Source of the DNA: Blepharisma stoltei
Lineage: Eukaryota > Ciliophora > Heterotrichea > Heterotrichida > Blepharismidae
Assembly (NCBI GenBank): GCA_914767885.1
Contig: CAJZBQ010000010.1
Coordinates: 718,496-782,495 of the forward strand
Length of the DNA stretch: 64,000 bases
Reading direction: 5' to 3'
Below the pieces are notes generated by a model. That model was not told where the DNA came from. It saw only the letters and a list, made by a program, of their open reading frames with translations, and ran no database searches. This document shows, piece by piece, positions 46,450-57,127 of the stretch; the first letter of the stretch is position 1, and each line of letters opens with the position of its first letter. Made by a program: the position numbers and the translations under genes.

Positions 46450-47801
46450 TTTATTAATTAGCCGTTTAAGCCAAGACTTAAAAATATATTGAATTTTACC
46501 TACAAGGCAAATTCTGGAAATGATAAAATCAAGATTCTTACACTCTCGATAGAGTAATTTTTTTTAAAAAATATATATATATATATTTGTAAAAAATCCC
46601 AATAAAAACTAACTTAATATTTAAAATTTATGTTTTTAAAATGCAATCTGTTTAAATTTGAGCAGAATTGGAGAGAGATTCATACTAATTCTTACTTATA
46701 TATTAAAAATATGTTTTAAAATCTTTGCTCAAGCTTTTTTTTAATGCAAAACAAAGATTTTTTCATGATTTTGTTCGCTACAGAAAGATATATATATATA
46801 AATTATATATAAAGTAATTTTTTTTCCATAAATATCAATCGTAAAAACTGGAAAGCAAAATTAATTTAATTTGTAAACGTTATATATTTTAAAATGCAAA
46901 CTGTTAAATTCAACCTATATATCAACATTTTATTCATAAAAATTTGTATATTATAACTATTTTTTACTCACGGAGGTTGGCGTTTTTAAAAAGTAGGGAT
47001 TCTTCCAATGGTTTTATTCGTTCATTAAGGGGGGAGATAGTAAATTGACTTGATTAAAGAATTTTATATGCTATAATGGCCAGCTAATTCTAAAAAAAAA
47101 ATTTTTTTAACTTCCAGTGGCTGAATCTCTTCTAAAAATTTTTTTACTATCCTGAACCTTTTAAACTATTTTTCTAACTCCCCCTCCGTGACTGAACAAA
47201 ACCATTAGAAAAACCACTATTTTTCGGCCAAAAACCCACCCTCCATAATGAACAAAAATTTTTCTGATAGAAAAATTTTTATGGAAAAAAATTTTGATAT
47301 ATTAATGATAATCAGTATAATGAAATCTAGAGCTAATTCTGTTTAATTTTAAAAAATTTGCTTTTTAAAACATAAATTTTATAAATTAAATTAATATTTG
47401 TTTTTCCAATTTTTGCGAATTAGGATTTTTTTAAATTTCGAAAAAAATATTTTTTAAAAAAATTTATATATAAATTTTTTAAAAAAAACAAATTAACCCC
47501 CTCCGTGAGTGAACAAAATTTTTTTGATCACTCACGGAGGGGGGGGAGTAAGATTCTGAACTTAATTTTGTCATTTTCTGCTGTGTCAGCTAGCGCCTAA
47601 TGAGTAATTCCCTTGAGCTTATTTCTTGAGCAATACCATTATTTTTTAATTTCACTAATCTTTAAGCTTATAAAAGTCGGCTTCCGCCTTATTGGTAGCA
47701 CAATCACAAAGGATCCCCGTAGGGAATCAATCGCTTCGTGACGTTATGAATTGAACTATTTCAGTTAAGATTATTCGTTTGACAAGTTAAATAGCCCCAC
47801 C
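46450..47801. other. Intergenic region packed with MITE copies
   Basis: Upstream of the channel gene. 46540-47042 looks like one or two strongly degraded MITE copies (ATATAT runs, TTACTCACGGAGGTTGG near 46966, GGGGGGAGATAGTA at the end). A clean copy follows at 47175-47550. 47560-47800 contains no gene; a GC-richer patch at 47680-47745 has no tRNA fold that I can find. Confidence 0.5.
47175..47550. mobile_element. MITE copy (intergenic)
   Basis: TA at 47175-47176 and 47549-47550, termini CTCCCCCTCCGTGACTGAAC and TCACTCACGGAGGGGGGGGAG, internal blocks shared with 41297-41678. It does not interrupt a recognised gene. Confidence 0.88.
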
Positions 47802-47999
47802 TTACTCCTTTTTCAGTCCCTGATACCATGGGGCATCATAAGTGTTAAGCTCTTCCTTATCCATCCTTCTTTCTTGTAGGCTCCAGTTTTGAGTAGACCG
47901 ACTGTGGACTTCTGCTGGCCTTGCTTCAGTTAATGGGTTGAACGAATTGTCCACACAAAATCCCGAAAAATGGAATTTCTGGTCGACTATCGTCAAAAA
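47802..47999 (-). CDS. Short hypothetical ORF, incomplete
   Basis: About 64 codons ending ..LNTYDAPWYQGLKKE-TAA. The sequence (RSTQNWSLQERRMDKEE) looks protein-like, but there is no ATG and a TAG lies upstream. The first exon may be beyond an unresolved IES near 48000-48190, where a repeat shared with 13087 occurs. No family recognised. Confidence 0.3.
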   Translation of the reverse strand, partial: FLTIVDQKFHFSGFCVDNSFNPLTEARPAEVHSRSTQNWSLQERRMDKEELNTYDAPWYQGLKKE

Positions 48000-49616
48000 G
48001 GAAAAATCACGCTAGAGAGTTACCCAAATGGTCTAGGCATCAGCTGCAGATTTGCTTTCAACTCCAAACTTCCTTTCCCTTTATGGGTTTGCAAAACCTT
48101 GCCAGATATAATTAAATATGTGTTCGAGGCTGCATTACTTAGAGGCAATATCAGGACCAAGACGCCATATTTAGTATTAATATCACTAATCTAGCATACT
48201 CATCTAGGGATAATAAATCTGTTGACAATAAAAGCTAAAAACTTATTTACTATTGAATTTAAGTACGATTTTGCTTATAAAGAATTATCTTTATAGCTGC
48301 ATTTATAAGAATCAATTATTAAAAAATTTTTAAAATGGCCTTATTTGAATTTCATAAGTGCTTATTCTTTCTTTTCCTAAAAAACAAAGTTTTCTTTACT
48401 TTTCAAGTTTCTTTGTTTATGGGGATGAAGAAAAAGTTTTAATATGGCCTATATTTCATTGACTTTTTCTTAAATAATCTAACAAAAAATGACGAAAATT
48501 TAAATATTCAGCCAATAGCTCAATAAAAATGATAATAGCTTTCTAAATTCATTCTTTATTACTAGCCATTGCTAGAGATATTTTCTAAATTATCTCCAAA
48601 ACCCTATATATTTCTAGGATTTACGCTACCATAAACCTAAAAAAACTACTTTTAATTACTAATTTCAACAAAACCTGCATGCATGTTCTCATGCCTTTTT
48701 ATTCAAAAGTTATATTTAGGGCTTATTAAACTTATTTTAAGTTTGAATTGCTTTATATTTTTCATTAAAATTCATCCATAATTTTCAATAATTTTATGAG
48801 CTGATAAAAAATCTTCGCTAATAAAAAATTAAATTTTTAGTAATAGCGGTATACTTCATAGAATTGTTCCTGATAATGAAACCGTTTTTAAGTTGATTAC
48901 AAGTCCAAACAAATATTTGGCATATTCTATCAACCAAGTATCTAAAACTTCTACAGCATCTCAGTATTAATATTTGTTCTGTTAACAAAGCAAGCTTCTA
49001 ACCACTCGCATCAATATCAATTGAAGTCATATCATGTGCTTATTCGCGCATGAATTGACCACTCATTGCAGGCACAAAGCTCTATAGCATCCATAGTCCA
49101 GTTCGATAAACTTTATTTGATTGTATTAACACCCATGCCCGATTTGATCATTAATTCTTGCACACAAATTGAAATTGCAAAAGGGGAAGGTCATTTGTAA
49201 AAAGTAATCTAGAAAATGATAGATCTTCTACTGGCCAATTTACTCCGTGCCAAGTACTTATATCGAGTAATTTTCCTAAAAGCAATTTATAGGGGTTTTT
49301 GGTGTCAGTGGCTATGCCTGAAGATTCAATTAAAGCTTTGATCCAAATTTGTCGTACAATAATTTGTATTTATTAAACCTTATCTATCGGAACTCTGAAA
49401 TTTATAAGGTTGAAACTTGACTTTTTTCGCTCGCTACTGCAGTAGTTCAGTCCCTGCTTTGATAAGAATAAGATTGGCTTGATTGCTATTATTTGCATTT
49501 TATTAGATATTGACTTAAAACTCTAATTTTAAAGAATTACGGTGAAAAGCTAAGCTTAAATTGATAAAATTAAAAAAATAGTGATTTTAATAATTTATTG
49601 ATTATAGAAATTCAGC
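48000..49616. other. AT-rich region without a resolved gene
   Basis: 48000-48190 carries a dispersed repeat shared (inverted) with about 13040-13140. The rest is AT-rich. A short plus-strand frame near 48838-48970 (GILHRIVPDNETVFKLIT, KYLAYSINQ) looks like a beta-propeller fragment and may be a decayed kelch gene. Nothing else seen. Confidence 0.45.
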
Positions 49617-51005
49617 ATGTCTATGATAATTAGCAAGATTTGGAACTACGATGTATGGTATAACCCATTCTCTCATGTAAAATCACATATCAGCTGATGG
49701 GACGAAATGCTTGAAACTTTCAGCGGAAGAACTTTATTCTTGCTATTTTCTGTCTATTTCTCACAAGGATTCCGCCAATTTGGGTATTTTGCTACAAGTC
49801 TCTATTTGAAATTGTCATTCGGGATGGAGTTTTCTGAAAATCAGCTAATACAGACAATGATCCTCTTAGCTTGGAACATAAAACCAATTTATGGGCTTAT
49901 AAGTGACAATTTTCCTATATTTGGATTCCATAGATGTGGATATTTATTCTTATCTGCTACGATCGGGACGATCTCTTTTATGACCTTCTTCTTCATACAA
50001 AACTTGACTGCCTCTATTATTGCTTTAATCATTTCAGAACTCAGCCAAGCGATAGCAGACGTAATGGCTGATGCTATTGTGGTGCAAGAATCAAGAAAAA
50101 CTCATATAGAGGGATCCGACTACCTTCAGTCGTTCTGCTGGTTTTGGCTTGCATTAGGTGCTATTACTGGTGGGCTTTTAGGTGGGTTTTCCTTGAACTT
50201 TTTGTCTCCTAATAATGCTATTGGTGTCCAAGTGATTTGTCCAATTCTGATCATGATAGCTACATTTTTATACCCCGAGCAAAAATCAACTGATCACAGC
50301 TCTTGCAGCTCATTTTGCTATAAATTGCGAAGGCTATTTAAGCTTTGGTCCAAGCCAATTGTGTTTAAAGTGATGATTTTCAACTTCCTTAACAGAGCAA
50401 CTGTCCCTTCCTTTTCTATGCTGATGTTTTATTTCTATTTTGACAAGGTGGGATTTTCAAAAGAATTCACATCAGCGCTTACAACAATTTCGTTTATAGG
50501 GCTTGCCTGTGGAAGCTTTGTGTATGCAAAATTTTTTACGAAAATTGCTTTTAAAAAGCTTATGTTCTGGGGGTTGATTTTTATCACTTTTTTCAGCATG
50601 ATAGATTTTTTATTGATTTTTGGAGTTTATAAAGACATAGGGATAAAGGCAGAATATATAGCTGTTTTTAGCACTTTTATTGGAAATATTGCAGATTTTA
50701 CAATAAGAATGATGCCAACATTAGTGATTGCTAGCTTATTATGCCCAAATGGCTCTGAAGCAACCCTCTTTACATTATTTAATTCATCAAATAATATTGG
50801 AATATCTGTATCATCTTTATTAGGTCCCATGATAGCAAATACCCTAGGGATTTACAATGCAAATAATCCAAATATCTGGATTCTATTTGTAATTGGAAGT
50901 CTCTCGAATCTCATATTAGTGCTATTTTTGTTTTTGATCCCAGAAAGTAGAGAAAAGTGTTCAGTTGAAGACGAAAAGCTTGCCCAGCCTCTGCTTAAGA
51001 ATTAA
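49617..51005 (+). CDS. BT1-family (folate/biopterin-type) membrane transporter
   Basis: 462 residues from the ATG at 49617 (SMIISKIWNYDVWYNPF; one TGA=Trp before WDEMLE). About twelve hydrophobic helices. The family signature is clear: WNIKPIYGLISDNFPIFG and GYLF between TM2 and TM3, and ELSQAIADVMADAIVVQESR in the fourth helix. It ends TAA. BT1 proteins of kinetoplastids, plants and algae carry folates, pterins or related solutes; the substrate here is not predictable. No insertion is present. Confidence 0.88.
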
Positions 51006-51126
51006 TAATAAAATATATTTAATTATCTTATAAATTGCCAGTATGTTTATAATAAAATTAATAATTATTGTTTAGGTCTAAAAATCATAATTTCCATTAT
51101 TGAAAAGAATTTTAATTAAATTAGGA

Positions 51127-51669
51127 TTACAAAAATAGACAGATTTCTTTGATAAGATTTGGAGAGAGAGCTCTATAAAAATTAGTCCTTTTTCATACTC
51201 ATAATAGTTTTTTCCTATCATGCCAAGGCATTGTAGCCCAAGGTCCATGCACTTCTTGATAAGCCAAGAGTGTTACAAGCTCTTTGTTTTGATTAACGAT
51301 TGCAATTCCTTTCGCTGTCACCCCAGAATCAGTCTTTTTGCTGACGTCTGCTCCTTTTCTGCATAAATAATCAGCAATCCAATTAGATTCCCTTGAGTTT
51401 TGAAAGGCACAAATATGAAGAGCAGTGCAGCCATCCGTATTTGTCTCATCCAGCTCAACTCTGTAGCCATCTACTAGCAATTTTACTACTTCTAGCTGAT
51501 TACTTTGGCAGGCAAGCATTAGAGCATTCCATAGATTATCATTCAATGGCTTCTGTGTAAAATATGGATTCTTGTCTACTAATTCAACAATTTTTGGAAT
51601 GTCTCCTCTCATGATAAGCTGAGTAAATTCTTTGTTTAGGCTTTTGGGCTTGCTTTGTGTTTTCCCCAT
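51127..51669 (-). CDS. Ankyrin-repeat protein
   Basis: 180 residues from the ATG at 51669 to TAA at 51127, with two TGA codons as Trp (KKLLWVWKR). About three ankyrin repeats: NDNLWNALMLACQSNQLEVV, TDGCTALHICAFQNSRES..ADYLCRKGADV and SGVTAKGIAIVNQNKELVTLL. A basic N-terminus with MGKTQSK could be N-myristoylated (Gly2). The C-terminal LSPNLIKEICLFL resembles a BC-box-like end. Adaptor role by family. Confidence 0.8.
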
Positions 51670-51764
51670 AATTAAATTATTGTGTCTTTAGGGATATTTC
51701 AAAGAAAATAAGAGTTTATTGGAAGCGTTTTTAATTTAATCATATATTATTCGTCTTCAGAATT

Positions 51765-52008
51765 CTCACTCCCTCCTCAAAATTGAAACTAAATATAGAT
51801 AAAATTCCATTTTTTGGTAAATTAACACTTTAAATTTGAAATACATTTTTAATTTTAAAAATAATAATTTTAAAATCAAAAATATTTAAAATTTATTATT
51901 TTTAAGTTACACTTCGAATAGATAAATCTGATATAATATTTTTTTAAAAAGATTAATATGTCTTTTTTAATTAGAATATTTTTTTGGTTCGAATTTAAAG
52001 GGGGAGCC
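51765..52008. mobile_element. Second-family MITE-like element overlapping a gene end
   Basis: Left CTCACTCCCTCCTCAAAATTG, right GAATTTAAAGGGGGAGCC, AT-rich interior. It resembles the TTTAAATTGGAAC family at 12530 and 14085. It supplies the last residues and stop of the coiled-coil gene (GSPFKFEPKKYSN). No flanking TA is obvious, so it may be an old or partial copy. Confidence 0.4.
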
Positions 52009-53154
52009 AGGTTTTCTTTTATGGCTATGACCTTTTGGCTCCTTTCTTTCTTGAGATATTTTTCTAGGTTTTGGCTTTTCTTCTTCTAGTTCAAGCTCCA
52101 CATTTTGTTTTCTCTGGTTCTTGACCTTTTCAACCGGCTTCATCTCTTCTTTTGTTTCTTCAGTATTTTTCTTTGCTTTTGTGGATTTCGGCAGCCCCAC
52201 AAACTTTGCAGGTTTTTTTGGCTTTTCTTCTTTCTCTTCAATATTCAAATCTGGTGCTGAAGCCAAATTCCCACTTTTTGTTCTCAAATTCCTTATTGTC
52301 CTTTTGAGATCTTTTATCTCAAACTCCTTCATTCTGATTTCCTGCTCTTTTTCCTTTAAAAATCTGTTGGCGCTTTCTTTTGACTCTTCGTAATATCCTT
52401 TTTCTTGTTCTATCTCAGCCAATCTTTTCCTCCACCTAGGCTCTACTGAGAGTTTCATTTTTTCGAGCTCAGCAATCTCTTCTTTAAGTGCTTGGATTTC
52501 TCTGGACTCAAGAGGGAGTTTTTCAGGCTCTTCTTCATAGCCCGAAGTCTTTGAGCTTTTTTTTCCTGGATATGGCGTTTCTGATGAAATTCCTAGCTCT
52601 TCTGCCTGCCTTTCTAATTGAGCTATTTTTGTTAATGCGTTTTCGTTTTGCTTTTTCTGATGGTTGTATTTTGCATCAATTTCTTTCAATTTTTCTTTGC
52701 AAACTCTGAGTTCTTCATTTAGAATCCTCATTTCTTTAGCCTCTTCTGGGTCTGTAGACTGGATATTTATTCGGTTGGCCCCATCCTTCAGCTCTCGCTG
52801 AATCTCCCTGTTCCTGTTGACAGTTTCCTTGAGCAGTGCTTTTGTGGAAACGATTTCTTCTTCAAGCTTGTGCTTGTTTTCGAATGAATGGGCTTCAAGC
52901 TGCTGCCTTAGGATTTCTATTTCTTTTTCTGTTGCAGAAAGAAGCTTCTGTGCACTTTCTATTCTTTTTTCAGTTGCTAAATGGATTTTACATGAACTGC
53001 TTGGCTCTGGGGCTGCTTGCTTTGCCAAAAGATCGTCAAGGGTTTGACTGACCTGCCTTAATTCGTTTCTTAGCTCTTCATTTTGGGCCCGCAATTGGTT
53101 TAATGCACTGAGTAGTTGTTACATTAATGGATTTGAAGAAATAGCAGTTTCCAT
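51967..53154 (-). CDS. Long coiled-coil protein
   Basis: 390 residues from the ATG at 53154, with a 15-nt intron (53108-53122). METAISSNPLIALNQLRAQ leads into nearly continuous heptads to about residue 290 (ELRNELRQVSQTLDDLL, LNEELRVCKEKLKEIDAKY, EIAELEKMKLSVEPRWRKRL). A Lys/Glu/Pro-rich basic tail follows. The final residues derive from a MITE-like terminus. Probably a cytoskeletal or basal-body structural protein; family unknown. Confidence 0.72.
53108..53122 (-). other. 15-nt intron
   Basis: On the minus strand GTAACAACTACTCAG, containing an in-frame TAA; removal joins NPL-IALNQLRAQ. Confidence 0.8.
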
Positions 53155-53575
53155 TTTATTTTTGTATGAAGGGAAAATCAAGGTGCTTGCTAGAATTTTA
53201 TAATTGCTATTTAATTTTCAGTGCCAACTCGATCCAAGTTAGCTGCTAATATAAATTTAGCAGCAACTTTACTTTAAGATTTGTCCTAATTAATTAAATC
53301 ACATTTCGCATTTCTATCTAAGCTGTTTCAACTAAATTTTTATCAAGATCTAAGCCTCTTTCGGTATTTCTAAAGTTTTTATATCATAAAAGTTGATTAA
53401 TAATAAAAGAAAAATCTATATTAGGCTCTAGATTCCTTGTCTTTATGCTCAGTCTTTTCAGAGATTCCCTCAACGAAGCAATATTTTTGATGCTGTCCAG
53501 CAAGACTCTGAGTCGATCTGGTTTGATCACAACATGTGCCTCATTAAGAAAAATCTATTCAAGGTATACTAAAAA

Positions 53576-54961
53576 TTAGTTAGGATTACTTTCTTCAACT
53601 TCCATTTTTTCCATCCCTCTCGCAAGCCTCTCCACTCTTGCCCTTTTCCTCTTCAAGCTGAACTGCATTCTTGTGTAAAGGTTTCTAATTTTCTTTGTCA
53701 TCATTATTTTCCCGAGCTCTTTCTTCTGTGACTCCTCTTCTTGCTGCAACTCAATGTTTTCGCCCTTAAGTTGCATTATTTCTTTAAGCCTGTCAGGAAT
53801 GTGGCTTTCTTGTTGGTAATCAACGAACGGAGACAAGTGGGGAGGAGCTTGGCATCCAGGTTTGTAAGGGGCAATTGGTAGCAAAATCTTGAAATTCAAG
53901 CAGTCATAAACCCACTGTGGCAGCACATACTCTCTGTCTTGCCTAGTTTCGTTGATCGGCCTATCAACAATTTGGTGTGTAACTTGATCGCAATCATCTG
54001 GAGCTATTTCTCCAGCACAAGACCTTATAATTAGCTCTAAAGAGTATCTTGGGGTTTCTCTTCCAAGGAAAAAGACAAATCCTTTGAACAGTTTTTTGGA
54101 TGCTTCTCTATCTTCATGCATTTTTTGAATTTTCTTTACATCAGGGTCAGACTGGAATTCTGGGTCAAAATGGAAATTGTCTTCTGGAACCTGGGCCTGG
54201 GAAATGTGCTGAGATGTTGGAACACTAAGATCTGGAGGGTAGCTGAGTCCTACTTCTTGGAAAAGCTTAAAATTAACAAACCTCAGCAGAGTGTGATAAA
54301 ATTCGAGAAAAGTAAGCATTATAGAGTAGTCGACATCAGTAGGTAAATGCTGTGCAAATTGGTAAGGGACCAGCCAAGTTACTTCTTGGCCTTTAATTTC
54401 GGCCTGGTAGTAAATGCCTTTTATTGATAAAAACGATTTCCGGACACTTTTGCTTACGATCAGATATAACTCAAATTCATGCCATAGCCGTTCACTCATC
54501 CTTATCATGTCAAATGATATTTTATAGTCTTTGTTGCTTGGACAGCTGGCAAACAGACAAACCATAGATAAAGCATCATCTAGGTCCCTGAGCGCATCTC
54601 CAAACCGTGGGTATCTTTCTCGAAGTAGGTGATGAAGGCTATATGATGGTGCATTTTCCTTCAGCTTCTCAGCTTTCATTCCGTCTTTTTTAACCGTAGC
54701 TTTGCGTATTTTCTTGACCCAAGAGTCTATTTCTCTGAATTTAGAGAGAAGCTGCTCATGAGCGAGATACTTGACATCTTTTGTGTGATAGTAAGTCTTA
54801 GATGAGTCTTTCTTTTTTCTTGGATCTCTGGGGTATACTCCTTTGAGAATGCAGAGCCTATGGAATTGTTTTGTGTTTAGCTGAAGTTTGCGCATCGCTT
54901 TGCCTTTTGTGATGTATTGGACTAATTCCCCTTCTTTTCCTTTGGTTTTTTGTTTGCCCAT
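53576..54961 (-). CDS. PES1: Pescadillo homologue (ribosome biogenesis)
   Basis: 461 residues, uninterrupted, ATG to TAA. The N-terminal pescadillo domain is clear (QYITKGKAMRKLQLNTKQFHRLCILKGVYPRDPRKKK), then the middle domain (IKGIYYQAEIKGQEVTWLVP, FLEFYHTLLRFVNFKLF), a BRCT domain with LFKGFVFFLGRETPRYSLE and THQIVDRP..YVLPQWVYDC, and a basic coiled C-terminus (KKIRNLYTRMQFSLKRKRAR). PES1/Nop7 works with BOP1 and WDR12 in the PeBoW complex for 60S subunit maturation in the nucleolus. Length is slightly shorter than animal or yeast proteins (about 580-605). No IES or intron. Confidence 0.96.
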   Translation of the reverse strand: MGKQKTKGKEGELVQYITKGKAMRKLQLNTKQFHRLCILKGVYPRDPRKKKDSSKTYYHTKDVKYLAHEQLLSKFREIDSWVKKIRKATVKKDGMKAEKLKENAPSYSLHHLLRERYPRFGDALRDLDDALSMVCLFASCPSNKDYKISFDMIRMSERLWHEFELYLIVSKSVRKSFLSIKGIYYQAEIKGQEVTWLVPYQFAQHLPTDVDYSIMLTFLEFYHTLLRFVNFKLFQEVGLSYPPDLSVPTSQHISQAQVPEDNFHFDPEFQSDPDVKKIQKMHEDREASKKLFKGFVFFLGRETPRYSLELIIRSCAGEIAPDDCDQVTHQIVDRPINETRQDREYVLPQWVYDCLNFKILLPIAPYKPGCQAPPHLSPFVDYQQESHIPDRLKEIMQLKGENIELQQEEESQKKELGKIMMTKKIRNLYTRMQFSLKRKRARVERLARGMEKMEVEESNPN

Positions 54962-55568
54962 TGACTAATTATTAGCCCATTAATATGCAAATATGGAAAT
55001 CACAATTGAATTGGAGTCTCGAGCATATTTCTTTTAATTTGGGTCTAGAGTAAAACAATCTTTTTGGGTAACCCTCTTTGCAATCTTGATCTAAAGCTCC
55101 TTTTTTATGGAAGTTCTTATGCATTCGAATTTTCTAACTTGACTAGCGAATAGGATTATATGCTTTAAAAGAAAGGGTTAACTTTTTTGTCAAATTTGGT
55201 AAAGAAAATATGATAATTTAGAAACTATATAGATCTTTTTATCAATTTAAAGCTTAGCAAAAAGTCAACAGAAGAAACCTTAGAAGTCTTGAATTGGCCA
55301 CACACTTAGATTGTGAACGAATTACAAGTAATAAACTATGCTCCATGGCAATAGATAATTTTTTATTTCTCAAACTACTGCTGCTATAGACATACTTTAA
55401 TACAAATTATAGGTTTTATAATTATCTTACTCAATATTTAAGCTCTTATCAGCCCTAGAAAAGATTCTAGTTAAAAGAACATTAAAAATTCTCATAATAA
55501 GCAATATAAATAATTAGATAAATTTATTTGAATAAACAAATAATTTTGGAATTAAATTCAGAGTATAA
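54962..55568. other. AT-rich intergenic region
   Basis: 5' flank of PES1 and 3' flank of the next minus-strand gene. No ORF or repeat recognised. Confidence 0.5.
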
Positions 55569-56204
55569 CTAGCAAGAAGAAGTTCTTGCCCTTCTTGCAC
55601 CAAGTTTCCAAGTTGTTGGAACTCTAGAAACAACCTCCAGATCTAATTCACTCTGGTCAGGGCTATTTACTCTCGTGCAGCATTTTCTTTCGTCTAATTT
55701 TTCAACAAAGGCTCTATATGCTGAAAAAGCACTATTTAATAGAGGCCTATTTTTAATGTATTTATCGCGCTTTTTTCGAATCTTTGCATCAGAAACTTGT
55801 GTCATTGGTTTTAAAACACAGCTTCTGTTTTTGCATTTTTTTAATCCTTTTCATGTCACTAAGTTGTCACTATTTTGGCTTTCTTTAAGAAGCTGCTCTA
55901 GATCGTAACTTGAGCTCTTGCAAATTTTGTGAATGTATTTTTGAGTTTCCATGAGAAAAGCCAAGGTGTCTCTTTTCTTATTTTTTTGCTTATTGATAAA
56001 TTTATCTTCGCCAAGTAGATAGATTCATTTATCTGGAATTGATGATTTTCACATATACTCGATTGATCTTGATTTTGGGGTGCCATATCAAGCTGATCTT
56101 TTGCCTTGAGGTGATTCTCAGTTTTGTTCTTCTTCTAGCTTTCTGTTTCTTTCTACCTCTTGATTGAGGACTGACAAACTTGGGTTAAATGATCTCCCTT
56201 TCAT
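55569..56204 (-). CDS. Hypothetical basic protein
   Basis: 211 residues from the ATG at 56204 with five TGA codons as Trp (e.g. QNWESP, RSAWYGTP, EYMWKSS, DKWIYLLG). Helical middle (KKRDTLAFLMETQKYIHKI), a basic segment (KIRKKRDKYIKNRPLLNSAF) and a C-terminal PTTWKLGARRARTSS. No domain recognised. Overlapping frames at 55898-56086 are shadows. Confidence 0.6.
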
Positions 56205-57127
56205 TAGAAATTATAAAGATAATAAGTTTATAATTATGAACTTAGAATGTTTCGCAAATATTGTTAATTAAATTTTAAACCAAACAGATTGGTTGAATTC
56301 AGATATCAGATGGTAAATTATTAAAAATGTTTAAAAATAATTTGAGCTTTCAGTATAAATTAAATTTTAGACATGATTTTTTATATATAAGTTTAACCTA
56401 AATTGCCTAATTAAATGCTCACATAGCGTGTCTGAAAAGTTCATTTATAAATTTTATATTATCAAATCGATATCAGATTGGATTGACCAAGCAGTTAAAC
56501 ATAAAAGATGATTTCAAAAATTAATCAAATATAATTAATAAGTTTAAAGCTATTCACCATTGGATTGATTAAATTTATATATTAGGAATTAAAAACTTTA
56601 GCTTTGAGGACGTTTGAAAATTGAAAGCAAAGCAATTTTGGATATATAACAGCACAAACAAATTACTGGAGTTTAAGAAGAATGGCTGAGTAGGCTCAAG
56701 CATTGAAAATTTTGAAGATGACCCTGCCATTGTGGAAAATAATTTGAATGGCAGCTTCATTGAAGTCTTTTAATCCAACCTCTTTTATTCCAGACATCAC
56801 CATTAAAGAAAATTACAGTCGAGACTTCTAAAAATTTATAGACTTGATGCTTTTAAGACTTAGTGATAATTTGTATTGGCCTTATATGAGAGACATTAAT
56901 CTCAAAGCCAGGAAACTTCTCAAAATTTCGGCTCCAGAAAGCTAACTTCTAGATCTTGAGCTAAAAAAACTAGATTTAATTTTGATGGAGCACAAGTTCC
57001 ACTAATTCAATTTGTTTATTTTAAATTCCTGTTTAACTTCATATAATAAGCAATCATAGAAATAGCCAATAATTAGATAATAATTATTATAGGTAGAAGT
57101 TATGGATCTATACAATTTTATCATAAA
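56205..57127. other. AT-rich region with an orphan coding-like stretch
   Basis: A plus-strand frame at about 56577-56772 with two TGA as Trp (FSFEDVWKLKAKQFWIYN, NGWVGSSIENFEDDPAIV) ends in TAA and has no start; it may be the end of a decayed gene. The rest is non-coding. Confidence 0.35.

Noticed and set aside
52121-53051. Plus-strand ORFs rich in Phe/Ser
   Set aside because: Antisense reading of the Lys/Glu-rich coiled-coil gene.
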